Shown here piece by piece: positions 16,853 through 25,795 of a stretch of 64,000 nt of DNA. The position numbers and the translations under genes were made by a program. This DNA is from Flavobacterium sp. Lineage in GTDB: Bacteria > Bacteroidota > Bacteroidia > Flavobacteriales > Flavobacteriaceae. Position 1 is the first letter of the stretch. The number at the start of each line of letters is the position of its first letter. Under the pieces are notes generated by a model that worked only from the letters and a program-made list of their open reading frames with translations, did no database searches and was not told the DNA's origin. Location: contig JAGOAL010000006.1 in NCBI GenBank assembly GCA_017983975.1, positions 1 through 64,000 of the forward strand, written 5' to 3'.

Positions 16853-18534
16853 TATTTTACCTTTTCTGATTTAACAGGTTTTACTGTTGTATCTTTTGGT
16901 TTTGGATTTTTTTTATCGTATTCCAAAGTTTCTTTCAAAATCTCCATTGGCTTTTCTGCTTTAGAAGCTTTCTTTTTTGATTCTGATTTCGCTTTTTCAT
17001 CTAATGCCAATTCTTCGGCAGGAAAAATATCCTCTTTGGTCAATATTCGTTCATCGCCACGCCAAACAAAACCTCTGAGTTTACGAGCATTTTCGGGAAA
17101 TTCATCTTCGGGATAAATATTACTTTCTGCGTTGTTAAAACCTGTCATGGTTTCTATTTTATTATCGATCATTTCGGCATTGATTCGGCTACAAACTGAT
17201 TTCCGAATTCCTACAAATTCATTTTTATCGTTATAGATGTAATAAATAGATTCGGCATTTTTAATAATATCGACTTCTCGAAGCTTTTGATCTATAAATT
17301 TACCATACAAATTTTGCCCTTTAATTTGGTTATACCCATTGAGACTTAGGGAATCTTTTTGAATGATAAATGCGTTATTAAGCACTTTTAACGAATCTAA
17401 TTGTTCTGTTTTGTTGTTGCCTATTAAGTGCATAACATCACCGGTCATTTGGTTGTCATTGTTCCAAAGTATCGGTTTTCCAATCAGTTGAGTCAATTCA
17501 TTTTTAGTGCTTGAATGCAACGAATCACATTTACCACTCATATCGGTTTTGTAGAATCTAACATTATTAAAAGCTCGTATAATTCGGTTTTCCTTTGGTC
17601 CCGAAACTATAATTTTTTTGCCATGCATAAACATGGTGTCTTTTTCAACTAAGGTTTTAACCAAGGCTTTTTTGGTTAAAATCATAGAGTCTTTTTTGGT
17701 TTCTATATTTCGATATAATTCGGCAAAATGGCCAGTAGCAATTACTTTATTGACCGTATCAGTAATTTTAACATTATTGATTCCTCTAGAGTAATTTTTC
17801 TTTCGGTCATAATACAAATCGTCGCCTACAATAATTTTATTGTCGTAGGTAATTTTTGAATTTTTTGTAAGTTTTCCAACATCATTTGTTGTGTCATAAA
17901 ATCCATTTTCGGTATAAATTACATTTTCTTTGCTGGTGATGGTTGAAGGACCAAAAACATAAGCATGACCCGAATTTTCATAAAAATCCAAATGATTGGT
18001 TTTAATGGTTGATTGCGGATTAGTTACGGTTACAGCGGTAGTAAATTTGTATTTTTTTTGATCTACATAATACCTACCTGATTTACTTTTTAGCGTATTT
18101 TCTTTATTGTGTATGGTTCCAAACGAATTATAAAAGGCTTGTTGGTTTTTTTTGTCAAAATAAACGGTGTCGGTAACTAATGTAGATTCGGGTGAACGCA
18201 TAGATACCTCGCCAGTAGCATAAGCTAATTCAATTTTCGCATCATATTCTGCATATCTACTGTTTAAAAAAATAGTATCGCCTTGATTGATTTGAACATT
18301 TCCAAAAGCTTTAATATATTCTTCATCTTTAAAATGATACGCTTTGTTACAATTTATTTTAACGCCATTATGCAAAACGCGAACATTTCCCGTAAACACA
18401 ATTGCTCCTGGAATTTCGGTTTGATTCATATCAATAAAATCAGAGTTTTCAATGATGATTTTCTTCTTTTCTTGAGCGTAAGAAAAAGTTATTGAAACTA
18501 CTAAAAATGTAATAAAGAAATAGGCTTTTTTCAA
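16852..18534 (-). CDS. OstA-like protein (LptA/LptD N-domain family)
   Basis: A 560-residue exported protein with a signal peptide (KKAYFFITFLVVSITFSYAQ) and repeated beta-jellyroll OstA segments (IVFTGNVRVLHNGVKINC, VQINQGDTIFLNSRYAEYDA, TGEVSMRSPESTLVTDTVYF), the fold that carries lipopolysaccharide across the periplasm. The Lys-rich C-terminus is disordered. The TTG at 18534 (complement caa at 18532-18534) is chosen because it yields a perfect signal peptide and lies behind a TAAATTTG box on the minus strand (18560-18553); an ATG at 18627 is in frame but upstream of that box. It overlaps the aminotransferase start. Confidence 0.85.
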   Translation of the reverse strand: MKKAYFFITFLVVSITFSYAQEKKKIIIENSDFIDMNQTEIPGAIVFTGNVRVLHNGVKINCNKAYHFKDEEYIKAFGNVQINQGDTIFLNSRYAEYDAKIELAYATGEVSMRSPESTLVTDTVYFDKKNQQAFYNSFGTIHNKENTLKSKSGRYYVDQKKYKFTTAVTVTNPQSTIKTNHLDFYENSGHAYVFGPSTITSKENVIYTENGFYDTTNDVGKLTKNSKITYDNKIIVGDDLYYDRKKNYSRGINNVKITDTVNKVIATGHFAELYRNIETKKDSMILTKKALVKTLVEKDTMFMHGKKIIVSGPKENRIIRAFNNVRFYKTDMSGKCDSLHSSTKNELTQLIGKPILWNNDNQMTGDVMHLIGNNKTEQLDSLKVLNNAFIIQKDSLSLNGYNQIKGQNLYGKFIDQKLREVDIIKNAESIYYIYNDKNEFVGIRKSVCSRINAEMIDNKIETMTGFNNAESNIYPEDEFPENARKLRGFVWRGDERILTKEDIFPAEELALDEKAKSESKKKASKAEKPMEILKETLEYDKKNPKPKDTTVKPVKSEKVK

Positions 18535-18640
18535 AATGCATTTATTTTGAGTCAAATTTAAGTAAAAACTAGAAATGCGGTTGATTATTAAGTTTTTTTT
18601 ATCAATTTTATTTTTGATGTGACCCAAAATAGTAAAAAAA

Positions 18641-18678
18641 GAAAAAACTCGCTAAGACAATTACTGTTTTAGCGAGTT
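18641..18678 (-). terminator. Rho-independent terminator of purA
   Basis: AACTCGCTAA (18646-18655) pairs with TTAGCGAGTT (18669-18678); the stem extends inward with one G-T pair. On the minus strand the hairpin is followed by a T-rich run (complement of A-rich 18633-18645). It lies 20 bp beyond the purA stop. Confidence 0.9.
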
Positions 18679-18697
18679 AAAAAAAAATAAAAAAAAA

Positions 18698-19969
18698 TTA
18701 TTTTGTAATAGTTTGTTTTCTGTCAGGACCAACTGAAATTACTTTGATAGGTACTTCAACTGCTGCTTCGATAAATTCAATGTATGTTTTTAATTCTTGT
18801 GGAAGTTCTTCATAAGTAGTCATTCCAGTTAAATCAGCTTTCCAACCTTTCATTTCGGTTAAAATAGGCGTTACATTTTCGGGTTCAATATTATATGGTA
18901 AATGTTGAATTTGTTGACCTTTATAGTTGTATCCGGTACAAACTTGTAGTGTATCAAATCCAGAAAGTACATCGCCTTTCATCATGTATAACTGCGTAAC
19001 TCCATTAACTTGAACAGCATATTTTAAAGCTACTAAGTCTAACCATCCGCAACGACGTGCACGACCAGTTACTGAACCAAATTCATTACCTACACTTGCC
19101 ATGGTTTGACCCGCTTCGTTGAAATCTTCTGTAGGAAAAGGGCCACTTCCTACACGTGTTGTATAGGCTTTAAAAATTCCGAAAACGTCTTTTACTTTGT
19201 TTGGCGCAATCCCTAAACCAGTACAAGCTCCAGCAGCTGTAGTGTTGGATGAAGTTACAAAAGGATAGGTTCCAAAATCAACATCTAATAACGAACCTTG
19301 TGCTCCTTCAGCTAAAATTGATTTCCCTTCTTTTAAAGCTTTGTTTAAGTATTCTTCGCTATCAATAAAAGTTAATTTTTTCAAGTCTTTTACGGCTTCA
19401 AAAAATTCTTCTTCCATTTCCTTTAAATCATATTGTAAATCTACATCATAAAAAGCAATCATTGCTTCATGCTTGTCGGCTAATGCTCTGTAGCGCAATT
19501 TAAAATCTTCAAGTTCTAAATCGCCCACACGCAATCCGTTTCTACCGGTTTTGTCCATATATGTTGGCCCGATTCCTTTCAAAGTAGAACCAATTTTTGC
19601 TTTTCCTTTTGAAGCTTCAGATGCAGCATCTAACAAGCGATGGGTTGGTAAAATTAAATGTGCTTTTCTAGAGATGAACAATTTAGATGTAATGTCCATG
19701 TTAAATTTAGCTAATCCTTCAATTTCTTTTTGAAAAACTACAGGATCGATTACAACACCGTTTCCAATGATATTAATTGCGTTTTTATGAAAAATACCAG
19801 AAGGTATGGTTCTTAAAACATGTTTGATTCCGTCAAATTCCAAAGTATGTCCAGCATTTGGTCCGCCTTGAAAACGAGCTATAATGTCATATTTTGAAGT
19901 TAAAACGTCAACTATTTTTCCTTTTCCTTCATCTCCCCATTGTAATCCGAGTAGTAAATCTACAGTCAT
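18698..19969 (-). CDS. purA: adenylosuccinate synthetase
   Basis: Cytosolic GTP-dependent enzyme joining IMP and aspartate to adenylosuccinate, the first committed step to AMP. The 423-residue product has the GTP/IMP loop QWGDEGKGK (10-18), GGPNAGHTLEFDG (35-47, catalytic His), GSTLKGIGPTYMDK, the AEGAQGSLLDVDFGTYPFV segment, TRVGSGPFPTE and GRARRCGWLDL. Full length. It lies downstream of fur on the same strand, 84 bp apart, with a small hairpin in the gap, and ends at a strong terminator. Confidence 0.97.
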   Translation of the reverse strand: MTVDLLLGLQWGDEGKGKIVDVLTSKYDIIARFQGGPNAGHTLEFDGIKHVLRTIPSGIFHKNAINIIGNGVVIDPVVFQKEIEGLAKFNMDITSKLFISRKAHLILPTHRLLDAASEASKGKAKIGSTLKGIGPTYMDKTGRNGLRVGDLELEDFKLRYRALADKHEAMIAFYDVDLQYDLKEMEEEFFEAVKDLKKLTFIDSEEYLNKALKEGKSILAEGAQGSLLDVDFGTYPFVTSSNTTAAGACTGLGIAPNKVKDVFGIFKAYTTRVGSGPFPTEDFNEAGQTMASVGNEFGSVTGRARRCGWLDLVALKYAVQVNGVTQLYMMKGDVLSGFDTLQVCTGYNYKGQQIQHLPYNIEPENVTPILTEMKGWKADLTGMTTYEELPQELKTYIEFIEAAVEVPIKVISVGPDRKQTITK

Positions 19970-20012
19970 TGTGTGCTTATTTATTGTTTGTAGTTAGTTG
20001 TTATTGTTGAGT

Positions 20013-20027
20013 CAAGTCATTGACTTG
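20013..20027. promoter_or_regulatory. small inverted repeat between fur and purA
   Basis: CAAGTC and GACTTG flank ATT as a perfect 6-bp inverted repeat, 44 bp before the purA start on the minus strand. It could be a protein-binding site or a short RNA hairpin between cotranscribed genes; no T run follows on either strand, so it is unlikely to be a terminator. Confidence 0.35.
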
Positions 20028-20053
20028 TCTGTACATATTTTAATTATCAATTA

Positions 20054-20488
20054 TTATTGTTTTTTTGTGCCATAGAAATACAGCGAATGCGTTTGAATAT
20101 CAATACCAAACAGTTCTTCCATGGTTTGTTTTATTTGTTGTATTCTTGGATCACAAAATTCGATAACTTCACCCGAATCAGTAAGAATAATATGATCGTG
20201 TTGTTTGTCAAAGTATGATTTTTCGTAATGCGCTTGATTTTGCCCAAACTGATGACGACGCACTAAACCACATTCTAATAAAAGTTCGATGGTATTGTAT
20301 AATGTAGCCCGACTTACCCGATAGTTTTTGTTTTTCATTTTGATGTACAATGATTCAATATCAAAATGCTCGGTTGCATTGTAAATTTCTTGAAGAATTG
20401 CAAAGCGCTCGGGTGTTTTACGATGTGCTTTTTCTTCTAAATAGTTGGTAAAAACATTCTTTACAATTTCCTGATTTTTGTTTTCCAT
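20054..20488 (-). CDS. fur: Fur family transcriptional regulator
   Basis: A 144-residue metal-responsive repressor: N-terminal winged-helix ([15 protein letters not shown] and [23 protein letters not shown] recognition helix), then the dimerisation domain with the metal motif DKQHDHIIL and VIEFCDPRI. The structural CxxC zinc pair of many Fur proteins is absent, as is usual in this phylum. Iron, zinc or peroxide specificity cannot be told. A TATCTTTG box on the minus strand (20519-20512) is a likely -7 element, with a heptad repeat directly upstream. It is followed by purA. Confidence 0.9.
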   Translation of the reverse strand: MENKNQEIVKNVFTNYLEEKAHRKTPERFAILQEIYNATEHFDIESLYIKMKNKNYRVSRATLYNTIELLLECGLVRRHQFGQNQAHYEKSYFDKQHDHIILTDSGEVIEFCDPRIQQIKQTMEELFGIDIQTHSLYFYGTKKQ

Positions 20489-20525
20489 TGCTTTGTTAAA
20501 TGAAATATTGGCAAAGATAGTGAAA

Positions 20526-20553
20526 GTTAGAAGGTAGAAGTTAGGAGTTATAA
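20526..20553 (-). repeat. degenerate 7-bp tandem repeat upstream of fur
   Basis: Period-7 units GTTAGAA, GGTAGAA, GTTAGGA, GTTATAA on the plus strand (register GAAGTTA). The array lies 6 bp upstream of the TATCTTTG -7 box of fur. Confidence 0.8.
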
Positions 20554-20584
20554 TTTTTTTTAAACAGAGTTATTAAGACATAAA

Positions 20585-21256
20585 TTATTGTTGAAAAATA
20601 AGATTCCAAATTTCTGGTTTTAAATGGTCATAAATTTCATTAACATGAGATTCACCGTTTCGGATTAGTGTTTGTCCATTGGGTTTAATTAATCCAAAGG
20701 AACCACAAACAGTTGTATTAATAAATAAATTTTTTCTAAAAAAGTTATCATAATCTGAATAAAAAAATTCACTTTTAATATTTGTATTGTTATTTAACTC
20801 AATTTCATTTTCAAATAAATATATAATTTCAATACGATTGTCTAACTTTTTTATTTGATTAATTGATTCACCATGAACCTTTTTTATATTATTTATATTT
20901 TCTTTAGTCATTTTATTTGAAGTCCAATCCGAACAATTATCATCAAAATAATGATATTTGATTAAAAAAATAGTTGAATCTGAGTAGATATTATTTGTGA
21001 TTTTCTCAATTTCAAATTTAATTGATTTATAATCCACTTTATAGGTGGAATATTTTGGAGCATTAAATTGATAAACATATCCACTATCTTTTGTTTTTCT
21101 AAAAGCCAAAGAATTATCAGGATATTTATCAGACAGAAGACTCAAATATTTAATTTTTATTTCTTTACCTTCTGGATCAAGCCAGTATTTAGCCGGACTT
21201 CTTTGAGCAGAACTATTTAAAGTAATGACTAATAGAATAAAAATAATTTTTTTCAT
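20585..21256 (-). CDS. secreted protein of unknown function
   Basis: A 223-residue protein I do not recognise. It has a clear signal peptide (MKKIIFILLVITLNSSAQ) and no lipobox. The mature part is polar and rich in Asn, Lys, Tyr and Ser, with a C-terminal segment that contains a Cys (TTVCGSFGLI). There are two possible disulphide cysteines (in DDNCSDW and TTVCGS). It lies 16 bp after the rel stop on the same strand, so it may be read from the rel transcript, but base and codon use are more AT-rich than its neighbours, and it may be a recent insertion. Confidence 0.7.
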   Translation of the reverse strand: MKKIIFILLVITLNSSAQRSPAKYWLDPEGKEIKIKYLSLLSDKYPDNSLAFRKTKDSGYVYQFNAPKYSTYKVDYKSIKFEIEKITNNIYSDSTIFLIKYHYFDDNCSDWTSNKMTKENINNIKKVHGESINQIKKLDNRIEIIYLFENEIELNNNTNIKSEFFYSDYDNFFRKNLFINTTVCGSFGLIKPNGQTLIRNGESHVNEIYDHLKPEIWNLIFQQ

Positions 21257-21272
21257 AAAGTTAAAATTTTAA

Positions 21273-23489
21273 TTACTTATAAACTCTACTCACTTTATCA
21301 ATTCCATCCACTTTTTTAATATTATCAATCAGTTTTTTGAGAATGGTATTGTTTTGAACAACCACAGTTACTTGTCCGTTAAATATACCAGCCTCACTGC
21401 TTAATGAAATACTTTGGATATTTACACTCATTTGATTGGATATTACTTTTGTAAGTTCGTTAGTTAAGCCCAATGTATCCATGCCAGTAATTTTTAAAAT
21501 AGCCTTAAATTCTTCTTGAGAAGAGTCAATCCATTTAGCTTGAATAATTCTGTAGGCATAATTTGATTGCATACTAATGGCATTCGGGCAATCTTTTTTA
21601 TGAACTTTTATTCCTTCATTTATGGTTACAAATCCAAAAACATCATCTCCTGGTATTGGATTGCAACAAGCGGATAGTTTGTAGTCTAGTTTATTTTGTT
21701 CAACTCCAAAAACCAATAAGTCAAATTTCTTATTCAGTTCATTTTTCTGAACTTGTTCAGATGTAGAAGTAGGAGATCGCTTTATTGTTTTCTTGAAAAA
21801 ATTAACAAGAGTATTGCTTTTTTGTGCTGCAAAATCTTTTAATTGTTGGTTTTCAATTGTACCAATTCCAGCTCTGTAAAACAAATCTAAACTGGTTTGT
21901 AATTTAAAAAAATTGACAAGCTCGTTGAGTGTTTGTTCATTCAAGGTAATTTTAAGATGGCGCAATTTACGTTCTAAAAGTTCTTTACCATCCTCAGCAA
22001 TTTTCTTTGTATTTTCGTTTAAAACATTTTTAATTTTGTTTTTTGCCCTTGAAGTAGTTACATAATCAAGCCATTGCGAAGTGGGTTTTTGATTGGGCGA
22101 TGTAATAATTTCTACCTGATCGCCACTATTTAACACATGATTTAGCGGTACTAATTTTCCGTTGACTTTTGTACCTCTTGTTTTCACACCAATTTCTGAG
22201 TGAATGCTAAAGGCAAAATCTAATGAAGTTGCTCCTTTGGGTAACGATTTAATTTCGCCTTTTGGGGTAAAAACATAAATTTCTTTGGCATACAAATTCA
22301 GTTTAAAATCTTCCACAAAATCAACAGCATTACTTTCTGAATTTTCTAGCGCTTCTTTTAATTGGTTGAGCCAAATTTCTAATCCGTGTTCTTCGGTGGC
22401 GCCATTTTTATATTTGTAATGTGCTGCATATCCTTTTTCAGCAATTTCATCCATTCGTTCGCTTCGCACTTGAATTTCAACCCAGCGTCCTTTTGGTCCC
22501 ATAACGGTAATGTGAAGCGCTTCGTATCCTGTTGATTTAGGCGATGAAATCCAATCTCGTAATCTACTTGGCGAGGGTCTATAATGATCGGTTACTACTG
22601 AATAAATTTTCCAAGCAATAAACTTTTCATCGTGTGGATTTGATTTGTATATTATTCTCAATGCAAATTTATCGTAGACTTCGTCAAAAGTAACACTTTG
22701 CACTTTCATTTTTCTTCGAATCGAGTAAATGGATTTTGGACGACCTTTCATCGTAAATTCAATACCTTCTTCTTTAAGTGAAGTACTTATAATATCTGAA
22801 ATAGTTTTGATATAGGCGTCTTGTTCTTCCTTAGTTTCTTTAATTTTACTAACGATGTCGTTGTAAATAAGTGGTTCAGTATATTTTAATCCTAAATCTT
22901 CTAATTGTGTTTTAATATTATACAATCCTAATCGATGGGCGAGAGGGGCATAAATGTATAATGTTTCTGAGGCAATTTTGGCTTGTTTATAATCGGCCAT
23001 ACTGCCCATGGTTTGCATATTGTGTAACCGATCGGCAATTTTGATTAAAATTACTCGAACATCATCATTTAAGGTCAGTAACATTTTACGGAAATTTTCC
23101 GCTTGCATCGAGATTTCTTGGTCGGTTTTAACTTTAGCAATTTTAGTTAAACCTTCTACCAATTGTGCAATTTTTGGATTAAACATTTTTTCAATGTCTT
23201 GCACAGTAATATCGGTATCTTCAACCACATCATGCATTAATGCAGCCGCAATGGAAGTAGCACCTAAACCAATATCTCTAGCCACAATTTTTGCAACAGC
23301 GATGGGATGAAATATATAAGCTTCACCCGATTTTCTTCTTTGATCTTTATGGGCATCTACAGCAACATCAAAAGCTTTGCGAATGATTTTTTTATCATCA
23401 ACGCTAAGTGTTTGATAACTAATGCGAAGGAGTTCTTTATATTCTTGCGCAATGGCTTTGTTTTCGGCTTCTAATTCTATTGCTGTCAT
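21273..23489 (-). CDS. rel: bifunctional (p)ppGpp synthetase/hydrolase (RelA/SpoT family)
   Basis: Stringent-response enzyme making and degrading (p)ppGpp. The 738-residue product has every domain: the HD hydrolase with HPIAVAKIV (His61), LMHDVVEDT (His86-Asp87, Glu90-Asp91), the synthetase with GRPKSIYSIRRKM and the STGYEALH segment, TGS (from about 405, IYVFTPKGEIKSLPKGAT), a helical part, and ACT at the C-terminus (from about 660). An intact HD motif indicates hydrolase activity. A TAGATTTG box (minus strand 23543-23536) probably drives it, with a heptad repeat abutting its upstream side. Confidence 0.96.
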   Translation of the reverse strand: MTAIELEAENKAIAQEYKELLRISYQTLSVDDKKIIRKAFDVAVDAHKDQRRKSGEAYIFHPIAVAKIVARDIGLGATSIAAALMHDVVEDTDITVQDIEKMFNPKIAQLVEGLTKIAKVKTDQEISMQAENFRKMLLTLNDDVRVILIKIADRLHNMQTMGSMADYKQAKIASETLYIYAPLAHRLGLYNIKTQLEDLGLKYTEPLIYNDIVSKIKETKEEQDAYIKTISDIISTSLKEEGIEFTMKGRPKSIYSIRRKMKVQSVTFDEVYDKFALRIIYKSNPHDEKFIAWKIYSVVTDHYRPSPSRLRDWISSPKSTGYEALHITVMGPKGRWVEIQVRSERMDEIAEKGYAAHYKYKNGATEEHGLEIWLNQLKEALENSESNAVDFVEDFKLNLYAKEIYVFTPKGEIKSLPKGATSLDFAFSIHSEIGVKTRGTKVNGKLVPLNHVLNSGDQVEIITSPNQKPTSQWLDYVTTSRAKNKIKNVLNENTKKIAEDGKELLERKLRHLKITLNEQTLNELVNFFKLQTSLDLFYRAGIGTIENQQLKDFAAQKSNTLVNFFKKTIKRSPTSTSEQVQKNELNKKFDLLVFGVEQNKLDYKLSACCNPIPGDDVFGFVTINEGIKVHKKDCPNAISMQSNYAYRIIQAKWIDSSQEEFKAILKITGMDTLGLTNELTKVISNQMSVNIQSISLSSEAGIFNGQVTVVVQNNTILKKLIDNIKKVDGIDKVSRVYK

Positions 23490-23540
23490 ACCTTTTCTTT
23501 AACCAACTAAAAGTAAGATATATTTTCTAATTGTGCAAAT

Positions 23541-23572
23541 CTAGAAAATAGAAAAAAGAGAAAAGAAAAATA
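23541..23572 (-). repeat. degenerate 7-bp tandem repeat upstream of rel
   Basis: Units CTAGAAA, ATAGAAA, AAAGAGA, AAAGAAA repeat with period 7 (G at 23544, 23551, 23558, 23565), register GAAAATA. The low complexity lowers confidence. The array abuts the TAGATTTG box of rel. Confidence 0.6.
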
Positions 23573-24361
23573 CTAAAAACCGCGTTGTCTTTTAGCTTCA
23601 AATAACAAAATGGCTGCTGCCACAGAAACATTCATAGAATCGATAACTCCTTGCATCGGAATGATGATGTTTTTAGTACTTTCGGTACGCCATTTTTCTG
23701 ACAAACCGGTAGCTTCTGTGCCAACTACTAATGCAGTAGGAGTTGTATAGTTTTGTGTGTGATATTCAGTTGAATCTTGTAAAGTTGCCGAATATATATT
23801 GATTTTATTTGCTTTTAAATAAGCTATCACTTCTTCCGTAGTTCCAGTAGCAATTTGGCGGGTAAATAAACAACCTACGCTGGAGCGAACAATATTAGGA
23901 TTGTATAAATCACTTTTTGGATTAGCGATAATAACCGCGTCAACATTTGCAGCATCGGCTGTTCTTAAAATGGCACCAACATTACCTGGTTTTTCAATTG
24001 CTTCTCCTACTAATATTAATGGATTTTTTGATAATTTTAATTCGGATAAAGCTAGTGATTTGGTTTTAGCTACAGCAAGAATACCTTCTGTAGTATCGCG
24101 ATATGCCAGTTTTTGATAGACTTCTTTGGAAATTTCGATGACTTGAAATTCTGATTTTCTGATTTTCTGAAATTCAGATAATTGACATAATTCATTGCAA
24201 ATTAAAATAGTTTCTATTTTATAACCCCCTTTTAGAGCTAGTTCAATTTCACGTTGTCCTTCCATTAAAAAAGTGCCCGTTTGCTTGCGAATTTTCGCTT
24301 TTTCTTGCAATTGAGCTAACGATTTTATAAACGGATTTTGAACCGAAGTGATTTGTTTCAT
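23573..24361 (-). CDS. TrmH family (SpoU) RNA methyltransferase
   Basis: A 262-residue SPOUT methyltransferase that puts a 2'-O-methyl on rRNA or tRNA ribose using S-adenosylmethionine. The N-terminal RNA-binding domain (residues 1-95, with KIRKQTGTFLMEGQ) resembles L30e-like substrate-binding domains. The C-terminal knot carries motif 1 NVGAILRTADAANVDAV, motif 2 VVGTEATGLSEKW and motif 3 IPMQGVIDSMNVSVAAAI. The target nucleotide is unknown (related to RlmB-type and TsnR-type enzymes). It is on the minus strand, 83 bp upstream of rel. Confidence 0.9.
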   Translation of the reverse strand: MKQITSVQNPFIKSLAQLQEKAKIRKQTGTFLMEGQREIELALKGGYKIETILICNELCQLSEFQKIRKSEFQVIEISKEVYQKLAYRDTTEGILAVAKTKSLALSELKLSKNPLILVGEAIEKPGNVGAILRTADAANVDAVIIANPKSDLYNPNIVRSSVGCLFTRQIATGTTEEVIAYLKANKINIYSATLQDSTEYHTQNYTTPTALVVGTEATGLSEKWRTESTKNIIIPMQGVIDSMNVSVAAAILLFEAKRQRGF

Positions 24362-24380
24362 ATTTTAATACACAATTTTA

Positions 24381-24496
24381 GCCACGAAGGCACTAAGACG
24401 CAATGTTTTTGCAAAGATATTGTTTTGTTGGTTATTATAACTAATAAAAAAAACCACAAAGTTGTTTAATTCTTTGTGGCTTTGAGTCTTTGTGGC
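24381..24496. repeat. imperfect inverted repeat pair (GCCACRAAG family)
   Basis: GCCACGAAGGCACTAAGACG... (24381-24405) and the complement of 24472-24496 (GCCACAAAGACTC...) are alike at about 17 of 25 positions in opposite orientation. This is the familiar spacer sequence with repeated CACAAAG-like octamers. Confidence 0.5.
24442..24479 (-). terminator. terminator of the 430-residue amidohydrolase gene
   Basis: CCACAAAG (24454-24461) and CTTTGTGG (24472-24479) form an 8-bp stem with a 10-nt loop. On the minus strand it is followed by TTTTTTTTAT (complement of 24444-24453). Confidence 0.75.
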
Positions 24497-24501
24497 TATA
24501 A

Positions 24502-25794
24502 CTATTTTTTTTGTTGTTCAAATTTTCCTTTGTAACGTTCGTACAATTCGGTGTGGTGACTTTCTAAACTTAAGTGTCTACCGTCAATAAATGCAAAGGA
24601 TATAATATTTGTTTTCATTTCTAGCGCATCGCCTTCAGATATAAAAAAGGTAGCACTTTTACCCGTTTCTAACGTACCATATTGGTTGTCAATTCCTAAT
24701 ATTTTAGCAGTATTTCCAGAGATAAGTTGTAATGCTTGCTCTTTAGACAATCCCCAAGCGGCACATGTTCCAGCATAAAACGGTAGGTTTCGGGTTTGCA
24801 TACGTTCCATGTCGCCTGCATTTTGTAATCCAACTAATACACCCGCATCTACTAATAATTTAGCATTTTTATACGGTAAATTTACATCTTCATCTTCTAG
24901 CAGAGGCAAATCATGAACTCTTTTTAATAAAACAGAAACATTATTTTCTTTCAATAATGGTGCAACTTTGAAGGCATAATATCCTCCAACAATGACCATT
25001 TTTTGAATATTGTTTTTCTTTTTAAATAAAACAGCATCAATAATTTCTTTTTCACCATTTGCATTTACATATAAAGTTTTTTCACCCAATTGTAACCCTT
25101 TCATTGCTTCAAAAGGTATATCCTTTTTATTGGTTTTACTATTCAAATAGGCAAAAGCATTGTCAAAATAGATTTGTATTTCTTTGATTTGTGGTTCGTA
25201 GTTTTTATTAGTCTCGATTCCGCCTGGTTCTGCCCACCAGCCCGCTCTTGAATAACTTCTTGGCCAATTTAAATGAATGCCATCATCTGTTTTAATTGTG
25301 GCATCTTCCCAATTCCATGCATCTAATTGAACAATAGAAGATGTTCCAGAAATGCGTCCACCTCTTGGAGTAATTTGTGCCAATAATACACCGTTTGGAC
25401 GTGTAGTTTCCACTAATTTAGATTCAGCATTATAAGCAATAATACTTCTTACATGCGGATTGAATTCGCCAATTTCACTTTCATCATCCGACGCTCTTAC
25501 AGCATCTATCTCAACCAAACCTAATGTTGAATTTGGAGCAATGAATCCTGGATATAAATGCTTTCCAGAAGCATCAATTGTTATGTCATGTTTTGAAGGT
25601 TTCATCACAGTAGCATCACCAATAGCTGCAATTTTTCCATTTACGATAGACAATAAACTGTTTTCAATAACCTTTCCATTACCTAGATGGGCTTTAGCAC
25701 CAGTAATTAAAATTGATCTACTTTGCTTTGGTGCCGGTGTTTGTTGGGCAAAACCAAACAAAGAAATAAATAAAATAACGATATATTTTTTCAT
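24502..25794 (-). CDS. exported amidohydrolase-family protein lacking the HxH motif
   Basis: A 430-residue protein with a signal peptide (MKKYIVILFISLFGFAQQ), so periplasmic or outer-membrane associated. It has the composite amidohydrolase layout: a N-terminal beta part (AKAHLGNGKVIENSLLSIVNGKI), a barrel, and a closing GTLETGKSATFF strand. Where active members have an HxH metal motif after the PG.I strand it has PGFIAPNSTLGL, with no histidines. It may therefore be a non-metal enzyme, a pseudo-enzyme or a partner of the 1008-residue neighbour 1 bp upstream, with which it is surely cotranscribed. Confidence 0.85.
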   Translation of the reverse strand: MKKYIVILFISLFGFAQQTPAPKQSRSILITGAKAHLGNGKVIENSLLSIVNGKIAAIGDATVMKPSKHDITIDASGKHLYPGFIAPNSTLGLVEIDAVRASDDESEIGEFNPHVRSIIAYNAESKLVETTRPNGVLLAQITPRGGRISGTSSIVQLDAWNWEDATIKTDDGIHLNWPRSYSRAGWWAEPGGIETNKNYEPQIKEIQIYFDNAFAYLNSKTNKKDIPFEAMKGLQLGEKTLYVNANGEKEIIDAVLFKKKNNIQKMVIVGGYYAFKVAPLLKENNVSVLLKRVHDLPLLEDEDVNLPYKNAKLLVDAGVLVGLQNAGDMERMQTRNLPFYAGTCAAWGLSKEQALQLISGNTAKILGIDNQYGTLETGKSATFFISEGDALEMKTNIISFAFIDGRHLSLESHHTELYERYKGKFEQQKK

Positions 25795-25795
25795 C

